Part shown: piece after piece, positions 55,961-64,000 of the stretch
Layout: each line of letters begins with the position of its first letter
Position numbering within the stretch: position 1 is the stretch's first letter
Assembly: GCA_015680685.1 (NCBI GenBank)
Contig: MNCI01018990.1
Coordinates: 178,100 to 242,099 of the forward strand
Length of the DNA stretch: 64,000 nt
DNA from: Gnetum montanum
Taxonomy: Eukaryota; Streptophyta; Gnetopsida; Gnetales; Gnetaceae
Reading direction: 5' to 3'
Made by a program: the position numbers and the translations under genes
Notes under the pieces: model-generated
What the model was told of the DNA's origin: nothing
The model's input: the letters and a program-made list of their open reading frames with translations, nothing else
Databases searched by the model: none

Positions 55961-57110
55961 GGATGTTGACTAGCTATTTCTTGTTTGGGCTCTCAGGTTT
56001 ATAGATCATCATGAACCTAGAAGGAAAAGTCTCACAAATGATGTAAGGTCCTTTCCACAATGTTTGGAACTTAGTTGATTGAGGTATGTGTGTGGGGTTT
56101 TAGTAGAGAACCTTATCTCTTGGTTGAAATTTTACTTTTCTAATTCTTAGGTCATGATGCTTTTTATTATAGGCCTTTTACAACTCTTTAGATGATAAGG
56201 CCACTAATCGATTTTTGTCTAGTAGGTTGAGATTCATTAGTCATTCTTTTTGGGCTAGACTTAAGTCAAGGTCAAGGTCATAAGTTGTTAAAAGTGTACG
56301 GAGTTCAGATTGAATAGGAAGTGTTGGTAGTGTGTCGTACACTAGCTCATAGGGAGAGTAGCCTATAGGAGGTTTTCAAGTTGAGCATTAGGCCCAAAGA
56401 GCATCATTTAGTTTTGTGCTCTAGTCTTTCCTATACTTGCTAATAGTTTTTGTTAGTATTCTTGTGATTTCCCTATTGGTAACCTCAGCTTGACCATTAG
56501 CTTGGGAATGGTAAGGTGTTGTAAGTTTATGTTCAACCCCTAAGCATTGCATGAGCTTTCGAAAAGTAGTGCCTGTAAAATGAGTTCCATTATTAGAAAT
56601 TAATGCACATGGCACACCAAACCTATTTACAACATTTTGTTGTACAAATTGAGCAATAGTAAAGGATGTACAGTTGATGATGATTGCTGCTTCTGCCCAT
56701 TTCATACAATAGTCAATAGCGACTATGATGTATGCATTTTCATTTGACATGGGCATGATGGGACCCATGAAATCAATGTCCTAAATGTTGAATGGTTCTA
56801 GTGGTTGAATCCATTGTTGAGGTTCTTCCATTTGAGCAATCATTTCACCATCTTTTTGACATTGTTCATGAGAGAGGACATAATGGTGAGCATCCTTGAA
56901 GAGTGTTGGACAATAGTATCCTACCACTAGGATTTTAATGGTTGTGCATCTTCCAACATAGTGTCCTCCACAAGGACCTTCATGAGTGTCTTGGAGAATG
57001 TGCAATTGATCAATATTAGGGACAGACCAACAAGCTAGGCCATTGATGCACACCTTGTAGAGGTGTCCATTGACTTCCATGAAACACTTTACTTGGTGAA
57101 GAAACTACTG
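55961..57110 (-). pseudogene. E4 integrase, decayed
   Basis: The zinc region (56781-57080) has CINGLACWSVPNIDQLHILQ, GGHYVGRC and EQCQKD, where one zinc Cys is lost. The core (56421-56768) has IVAIDYCMKWAEA, ALISNNGTHFTG (second Asp is Asn) and HSQANGQAEVTNREI. The GPY-side tail at 55990-56255 is decayed. Inactive. Confidence 0.82.
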
Positions 57111-57650
57111 TTTCTTCTGGTGGTCCAATCCTTGTGGCATCTCTTGAGTGAGAAGATAGATGAGAATGCTATCATACCATTTTGGTTCATTGGGCATTTG
57201 TTCAGTCATCGCTCCAACAAAGAGGAGTTCATCAAGAAACATATTAGAGAGTGGGCTTTCTTCCTCTTTGTCATCCCATCACAATTGAGACAAGTGATCA
57301 GGGACCACATTCTTAGTGCCCTTTCAATCTACCATTGTAAGATCGAATTCTTGCATGATCACCAACCATTGTATGACACAGGGGCTCACTGTTGGCTTGT
57401 TTATTAGGAAGTAGATGGCACTATGATCTATGTGTATAAACACCTCGTATCCAAGCACATAATGCTTAAACTTCTCTAGAGCAAACACCACCACCATCAA
57501 TTCTTTCTTTGCAGTGGTGTAGTTCAGTTGTGCACCCACAATGATTTGGCTGGTGCAGTGGATGTAGTATGGACATTTCTTATCATCTAATTGTGTCAGC
57601 ATTACTCCTAAGGCATAATTTGATGTATCCATCATGATATGGAATGACTT
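57111..57650 (-). pseudogene. E4 RNase H, decayed
   Basis: MMDTSNYALGVMLTQLDDKK, YTTAKKELMVVVFALEKFKH and EVFIHIDHSAIYFLINKPTV are retained in one open stretch at 57324-57635. The final acidic region is broken. Confidence 0.82.
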
Positions 57651-58640
57651 CTACTAGTCGGATGCTTGTAGAATTGGAGTTTCTATAAGATTTTCTTTTA
57701 GTTACTAGAATGCTTTCTCACATTTTGTAGTCTAGACAAAGGGAAAATCTTTCTTTATTAGCTTGACCAATAGTTTTGCAATCTTAGAGAAATTCTTTAT
57801 GAATCGTTAGTAGTAGCCAGTATGTCCAAGGAATGACCAAACATCTTTAAATCTTTCTGGTTGGTGGGTTATTCCTTGGATGATCCTTATTTTTTTAAGG
57901 TCCACCTCAATTCCTACTTGCGAGATTTTGTGCCCTAGTACAATGCCTTCCTGGACCATGAGATGACTTTTCTACCAGTTGAGCTGCAAGCTTGTTTTAA
58001 CACACCATTTCAGCACTTGCTCAAGGTAGTCTAGGGCTTGCTCAAATATAGCTCCATAGGTGAAAAAGTCATCCATGAAGACTTTCATACCACTACTGAT
58101 CTACTATTAAAAAATGCTTAGGACCAGGCATTGGAATGTGGTAGGAGCATTGCATAGACCAAACGACATGTTATGATACATAAAAGTCCCCTATGGAATC
58201 ATGAATGTTGTTTTTGCCTCATCTTTTGGTGCAATTTAAATTTGGTTATAGCCACTATTACCATCTAGAAAACTGTAGTAGCAATGTTTAGATATTGTGT
58301 CGAGCACTTGGTTAAAAAATGGCAATGGAAAGTGGTCCTTGAATGTTGCCATGTTCAGTAGCCTGAAATCGATGTAGACTTGCCACTTGCCATATTTCTT
58401 TGGCATAATTACAAGTGGGCTAACCCACTTGCTATTCGAAATGGGATAGATGAATCCCACCTTGAGGAGTTGCTCAATTTCCTCCTTAACAATTTGCTTG
58501 AATTTGGGTTTCAACTACCTCTGTGGTTGTCATTTTGGCTTCATAGTTGAGTTGGTAAAGATGCGATGCTAGCATATCCTAGGATCAATCCTAGTGAGTT
58601 TAGGATATGACAAAGTAAAAGCTACTAACCATCTTTCAAC
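57651..58640 (-). pseudogene. E4 reverse transcriptase, decayed
   Basis: MKPKFKQIVKEEIEQLLKVG, MPKKYGKWQVYIDFRLLN, DHFPLPFFNQVLD and FLDGNSGYNQI are in an open stretch at 58236-58514. MKVFMDDFF follows near 58070 and a GYY-type motif near 57815. FMDD agrees with E2 and E3. Confidence 0.85.
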
Positions 58641-58929
58641 TACTATCAACAACATTATTTTTTATTCTGGAGCAAGTTTTGCATTGATTATAACTAGCTT
58701 TCCATTCTTCAAAAATACATATTCCATTCCAGTTGGTAACATTTTTAGCTCAAGGGGCTCTTGTTTGAATTTATCAAGAATTTTCAACTCTCCCCAGTGA
58801 GTATCATCATTAATATCATCAAAGAGTTGGTGATGAACTTGCTAGAGTTCATCCATGCTTGTGACATATGCACATGTCAGGCTCTCAGTTAGTTCCATGC
58901 ATAGTGTGCTACTTTTTTAATCAGCGACC

Positions 58930-59440
58930 AGCCATTGGATGCCCACTTATTTTGTGGCTGCTATGTATAGACACCTTTGAATTTCTACTTCTTGCGCACA
59001 TTTTTTGCATGTAGAGATAGATGCTTGCTTGATGGTCCAAATTTTTTGCACACAATTGCACTTGGTATCATTGTACGTGATGCATGGAAATCTCTTCTTC
59101 TTGATCTTTCCAAATGTATTTTCTTTAGATATCTCCAAGGAAAGATCTTTGATGTCCATTCTTGCATTGACAATGCTCAGCCATGCCCTTCCCATTATTA
59201 TTGAGAAATCCCCTTTGTTGTTCACCACTTTGATTACCAAGAAATCAGTAGGATAAGACCACCCACAGGCAGTGGTCACAATGTCTTCTACTAGTTTTAA
59301 TGGAATAATGATGGACTAGTCTGCCAATTCTAATTTTATGTTTCTCTTCTTAAGAGGAGGTAGGTTCTAGGCATTGTACATCTCATGAGAAATTAAATTA
59401 ACACTAGAACCTAAATTGAGAAGAGCCTTGCATAGTTTGC
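58930..59440 (-). pseudogene. E4 protease region, decayed
   Basis: TTACGWSYPTDFLVIKVVNN, FSIIMGRAWLSIVNARMDIK and ENTFGKIKKKRFPCI match the second half of the E2 protease. The D-S-G segment near 59405 is present only as a mutated form. Confidence 0.7.
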
Positions 59441-61870
59441 TCCTAACATTCTGCAAATAAATTAGAGGACTTTCCTGGATCGGCTAATTTTTGGAGAAGG
59501 TTTCTTGCATGGATCTAATTAGACACAATGTGAGTAAGCATTATGATATGGATCTTTGGTAGAGTTTGGTTTGAAGGAGGCCTAAAGGAATTTGGTAGGG
59601 AGGAAGAGGCAAGAGTAGGGTTGTCAACTACGATTGTAGGTGAAGGCTAAGGTAGACTACATGGTTGAAAGAAAGGTTATTTCTTTGATTAGGCATTCAA
59701 CCCTTCTGATTGATGATTGGATTACAAATTAATAGCCCTCATAGCATTTCGTTGTTGTGGTTGAGTGGGTAGTTCACCTTGCATTAGTGAAGTAGGTGAT
59801 AGTTATGCAATTGGAGGAGGAGTATGTGTAGGGATAGGAGGAGGATAAAGATAAGAGGTGGTGTCCCTTCTTTCATGTGGCAAATGAGCTTGGTAATAAT
59901 CTAAAGGGTGGTAGTGAGGTTGAAAATTAGAAACATAACTAGAGGAGTCATGTGGAGACATGGGTTGCTACACATGGTAACCATATGGATTAGGCTACCA
60001 ATAAGGTTACTGTTGTCTTGGCGATGCCAGGGCCCATGATTGTGGTTGCTACCATTGTTGATACTGTTCATATAGTTGCGATGGAGTTCTATTTGGATAA
60101 TATGGTTGTTGCTGTTGGAACTACCTGAGATTACCTTGAGTATAAGGTAACCTTCTAGATGTTTACCTTTGTGTAAGTCATGGATGTAAGGTATACACCC
60201 CAAACTCTAGTAGATGTGACACAATGGGGAAACATCCCTTAGGATGTTCATATTGATAGACATCACACCCATGATCATCATCTAATTCACTATCTACAAC
60301 CTCTTCTATTGCAACAATCTTGCCCTTACCTTTGTAATATGCATGTTTAGCTTCCTTGGGCCTCTTACAGTCATGCTCACTACTTTGTTCTTTGGACTCC
60401 TCAGCAATTTTGAGAATAGCTTGGAATCTCTTATCCATTGAGTCCCTTAATTGATAAACCTTGACTATAAGTTCAAATTGGAATTTTTGAAGTGGCAAGC
60501 CTTTCTTATGCACCCACTCATCAAATATGAACTCATCCTCACTATCATAGAATTGAACCTCCCTCTTGCGAATGGAAGGATCACAGTTGTGCTCTTTTGC
60601 ACTTTCCCTTTTTCTTAGTTCATCCTCCTCTTTGACAACCTACTTTATTAATCTTTATATCTAATAGGTAGTTAGTTCTAATAATCACACTTGGGAATAG
60701 ACACTAAGGGTTTTTCTCATTTCATTACAAATCCCGTCTACAATGTGGTGAAGCTGAACCAATTGAGAATAACCATGGCTAGGACATTTATGCATTAAGG
60801 CATAATATCAGCCAATGGTGGCATCCAAGGGTTTGTGTGTTCCTTATTTCCACTATTGGATTTGATTCCTTAAGTTGGACACTTTAGAGTACATTTGATA
60901 CTTATCATTAAACTACTCAAGCATGGTACTCCATCGTTTGATAGATTCTAGCTCTAAGGACTAGTACTAGTTTTTTGCTTCTTTGATGAGTGTCTTAGGG
61001 AAAAACTTCAATTTTTGCCACTCATTCTCTATGTTCTATAGGGCACATGCATCTTGGAAAGCTTGAAGATGATTCTATGGCTTAGAGTTATATCCCCCTT
61101 CAAATTAAGGAATGTTGTTCATGTTCAATCGTTTGATTCAGCTATCTTCACATGCCTTGTTGGAATTCTAATTGCCTTTGTGATGTTAAGCATACTTCAG
61201 GTAGCAAATAGAGGCTTATCAAGGCCTTGATCATGGTGCCTACGATGCCCTTTAATACCCCTTCATTTATGGTGATATGCCTCTCTTGAACGTTTTTGTC
61301 CTTGATCTTGTCTATCTTGATGGTTCCTTTGGTTATTTTGGTCCCATTGGTTGTTTCGTTTATTTCGATCACCTCCATGATGGTCTCACCTTCTGTAGTC
61401 ATGGTCAGAGCTAGAAGAAGAAGATGATGATGAAGGGGAAGAGAAAGGAGAACCAACACCATCATGATGCCTACTGTCATCTCTTTGATGATCGCAACCA
61501 TGATCACGATTGTGCTTCTTGTCTGCATCCCTATCTTGACTTGCCCCTCTGGATCCTTCTTTGTCATTGGGTCCCTTGTTACCAAAATCAAGATTGTGAA
61601 CTATGGAGTGTAGATTCTAATTTTAACCTTCATCATTGAAGTTAAAGAGAGGAGTTTCATTGAATGAAAAACCCTTAGCTTGTTGGTACAATAGGAATGG
61701 AGAATTGTTAAGCCCTTTTCCTTTCAAAAATTCATAGCACTATTCTAGCTACTGATCCTACAGACATTGTGCTTTTATGGGATGATAATCCCTCTGTTGG
61801 CACATTTGGCCATTCTATGGAATAGTAAGATGCATCTTGAACATTATTGTAAGACTAGGAGGATGTGAAT
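59441..61870 (-). pseudogene. E4 gag, decayed, N-terminus missing
   Basis: Retained blocks are RDYHPIKAQC (about 61790), EFLKGKGLNNSPFLLYQQ, an Asp/Gly/Ser-rich region, the capsid core near 60880-61130, MDKRFQAILKIAEESKEQSS (60390-60460) and the knuckle remnant CDVYQYEHPKGCFP. The MSS...FTFILHQDE start seen in E2 and E3 is absent. Confidence 0.7.
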
Positions 61871-62052
61871 GTGTTATTTCATATCATTGGTATGGAATTT
61901 TAGGGGGTGGCCCAAAATGGAATATTGGTGTGGAAAACAAAGAATTCTTGGAATAATCATGTTGCTACATACAATAGTCCAAAAATATATTTTTTTTAAA
62001 AAAGGAGAGAGGATATACTACCGCAACATATTTTTAGTCTCTCAAGGAGGTA
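61871..62052. other. Breakpoint between E4 and unrelated sequence
   Basis: Neither a 5' LTR nor a gag start is seen. The AATAATCAT near 61955 resembles the ATAATCAT left of E4 at 52922-52929, but this is too short to claim as the other half of a target duplication. Confidence 0.3.
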
Positions 62053-62388
62053 GTGATAAGGTTTGAAGGAATAAATAGCAAATTTTTTTTAATGGAGAAA
62101 CATCGGTTCGAGCTTCAAAGGATACCAAGGGTGAGAGTCATGGAAATGGAGAAGATACGAGTTGCAATCTCTGAAGAAGTAAAAACATCAAAACCAAAAA
62201 ATAGAGATCATTCCATAAACGACGCAGGCCTGCATTCTGAATTTTCTCCATTGAAAATGCATTCAAATCGCGACCTTGGTTCAGACGCGCTTAACTGCGG
62301 AAGGTTTCAGATCTGCAAAAGAAAAAAAAATGTAGAGGAAGCAAGAAGACGTGATGCAGAATTGGAAAAGACCCTAAAATTTCTCTGA
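62053..62388 (+). CDS. Unrecognised short open frame
   Basis: An open frame of 111 codons, highly charged (KHRFELQRIPRVRVMEMEK; KKNVEEARRRDAELEKTL), with a likely internal start at 62095. The local base composition is richer in GC than the retrotransposon to its left. It could be a first exon, a small protein gene or chance. No known domain was recognised. Confidence 0.2.
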   Translation: MIRFEGINSKFFLMEKHRFELQRIPRVRVMEMEKIRVAISEEVKTSKPKNRDHSINDAGLHSEFSPLKMHSNRDLGSDALNCGRFQICKRKKNVEEARRRDAELEKTLKFL

Positions 62389-63245
62389 AGTCATGGTCTC
62401 GCGGTGCTGCACATTCTTAGCTCGCTGAAAGAAACGACGCTGTTCCTGCCAACGCAATGACCCAAACCCTTGATGTTATAAATTAAAAAAACTTTCACGC
62501 AGCAGGAGGAGCCCCTAAGGTTGTTGATGCCCATCAGAACTTCGCGGCAGTAGTTCTTTTGATTTTAGTAACGAAATCTTCAATTTCGAGTTTCTGTTTC
62601 AGACCTGTGTGCCTTCAACGTCATCACGAAACCGCAAAGTGTGCACTGCACAGAGGATTTTCAGGTAGTTGCAGGGTTGTTTCACAACTTACCTTACCAT
62701 TTCCTGTGATCTGTATTTCAAAAAGGAGCCTTCCATGACTCAGGACATTTTCTGGAAAATAATCCGCTTGCAACCTCACCAAACAGGCCTGGGCTTTCAC
62801 AAAGAACACATTTCAAATTTTTTTTAGGTGGTGAAAATTGACAATCACAAATGTCGTTCGCCCTGGAACCTGCAATCCAAAACAGCAGCCATGCCCAACA
62901 TTGAAGCATTCGATATCGCATACCAGTCCACAAAACGCGGCAACAAAGACACAAAGGCACACTGAGATAGGTTTCAAGAGATATTTTGGGCCGATGCTGG
63001 TAAATTAGAGCTGCAGTTCATCAAAAATAAAATTTTAAATGGTCTGCTGATTAATTTAATTCAGCAATGACACAACGTCACCTATGCTAATAGCATGAAG
63101 GCCTAGTTTTAGGCTTACCTTTTAATTTAATTATTCCAAGGCTTCAAGACATTATTTTTCAAACATTATTACTACCCATAACATAATTGTAATATTAATG
63201 ATAAAATATTTGTAATATTATATTTATAATATTTACAAATATTGG
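62389..63245. other. Unassigned sequence
   Basis: Two overlapping - strand frames at 62624-62960 contain Cys-rich text (CDCQ, CVLCES) but match no family that I know. The part after 63010 is AT-rich. I see no transposon signature. Confidence 0.4.
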
Positions 63246-64000
63246 TGTTAGCATAAATTCCTCCTAACTTTATGTACAACTTCCCAACTACTTAACTTCC
63301 CAATTAAATTAGTGAGAAATATCTCCTAACTACATGGGTAAGTTGTAACTCCCTTACTTGGGAGACAAGTTAGCTAAGATATTTTGAGTATGTAACCACC
63401 TTTGAACCCTATAAAAAGAGAAGACATTGGGGTCTCAAAAGGGAAGAAGGAAGAAACTCGGAAAAAAAGGAAGGAGGAAAAAGAGAAAAGAAAATGGGGG
63501 ACTTGGAAGAAGACTTGATACATCACACTTTGGAAGGCTACTAGCTAGCAGTTGGGCTCTCACTTGGAGACACACTTGGGGTCTTGAGAAGAGCATTGTA
63601 AAGAAGAAATTGTGAACGATTGCTTGTAAGATGGCTTGCTAAAAAAATAATTTCAGCCTCTTTGTCATAGTCCTATGAGTTATGTTTTATTTTTATTTTG
63701 TTTAAATTGTTTAGCTAGTGGTTTAGATAGTATCATCCTTGGCAAGTAATTTTGGGATTTTTAAATTGCTCTTATTGTTCTTGTTGCTCGGTAGAAAATT
63801 TCTGTTAAAATTTTGCCATAGAAGCACTTGTGTTTGAAAGCCTTAAGAGCATTTTGGTAGTGAAGTTGGTTATTGTGCAATGTATAAGAAATACTTTTGA
63901 GATCATTGTAAGAGAGCCTCTGCTTGTAGTCATGTGGTTGAATGATTCAATAGTCAAGAGGGTTCAGAAAATCTTTGGTATTTTGATGGGACCAGAATAG
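63246..64000 (+). mobile_element. Possible left LTR of another retrotransposon, running off the window
   Basis: It begins TGTTAGCATAAATTCCTCC. A pyrimidine-rich stretch and a clear TATA box CCTATAAAAAGAG (63409-63421) follow, then a purine-rich leader and T-rich sequence. The layout fits a Copia LTR, but the right end and internal region are not in view. A host promoter is the alternative. Confidence 0.35.

Larger units (their letters stand above)
52930..61870 (-). mobile_element. E4: Athila-like element, minus orientation, 5'-truncated and lacking the third ORF
   Basis: The 3' LTR is 52930-53768, next to ATCAT on the left. Going up in coordinates the - strand elements are a 0.35-kb remnant, spacer, integrase, RNase H, reverse transcriptase, protease and gag. 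Homology to E3 gag fades near 61870. No 5' LTR, primer site or gag start was found to the right, so the 5' end has been lost. Frames are broken throughout. Confidence 0.82.

Noticed and set aside
61950-61962. ATAATCAT as the right target duplication of E4
   Set aside because: Eight AT-rich bases match by chance too easily, and there is no LTR beside them.

Overview
The window looks like nuclear DNA of a seed plant with a large, repeat-filled genome. A gymnosperm such as a conifer is my best guess. Two intron-containing host genes with plant-type splice sites sit in the first 12 kb. Most of the rest is decayed LTR retrotransposon, nested several layers deep. No bacterial operon, CRISPR array or rRNA gene was seen. 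One block of 130 N and three single N mark a draft assembly.

Host genes (1-12.4 kb). On the + strand, 1525-2689 holds the last four exons of a USP12/46-type deubiquitinase of the plant UBP3/UBP4 group. Its catalytic-Cys exon lies left of the window. Tail to tail with it on the - strand, 12004-5451 holds a three-exon gene for a 682-residue ADP-ribosyltransferase of the PARP6/8/16 type with an H-Y-Y triad. This is not one of the familiar plant PARP1/2/3 or RCD1/SRO proteins. Its 3.9-kb second intron contains an antisense RTE-type LINE tail, a tRNA-derived SINE and a 46-bp minisatellite.

Retrotransposon block (about 13-62 kb). Four copies of one Ty3/gypsy family (Athila-like: FMDDFS reverse transcriptase and a primer-binding site resembling tRNA-Asp) can be told apart. 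E3 (-, 14868-50777) landed in an older decayed element. It was then hit by E2 (+, 22906-35995), E5 (-, 43377-49894), two solo LTRs of the same family (17395-18380 and 21265-22103) and one solo LTR of another family (41506-43108). Each insertion has a recognisable 5-bp target duplication. E4 (-, 52930 to about 61870) lies to the right; it keeps gag-pol and the 3' LTR but has lost its 5' end. E5 has gag and no pol. All coding frames are broken, mostly by stops that C-to-T change would produce.

The family carries a third reading frame between pol and the 3' LTR, seen in E2 and E3 and shortened in E5. It has a conserved N-terminal domain and a long coiled coil. Its ATG directly follows a splice-acceptor-like sequence in E2 and E5, with decayed versions in E3 and E4. 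A conserved non-coding block of 1-2 kb separates pol from this frame in all four copies. Together these suggest that a third protein is made from a spliced subgenomic RNA.

Right end (62-64 kb). An unrecognised short + frame lies at 62053-62388. From about 63246 there is what looks like the start of another LTR that runs off the window.
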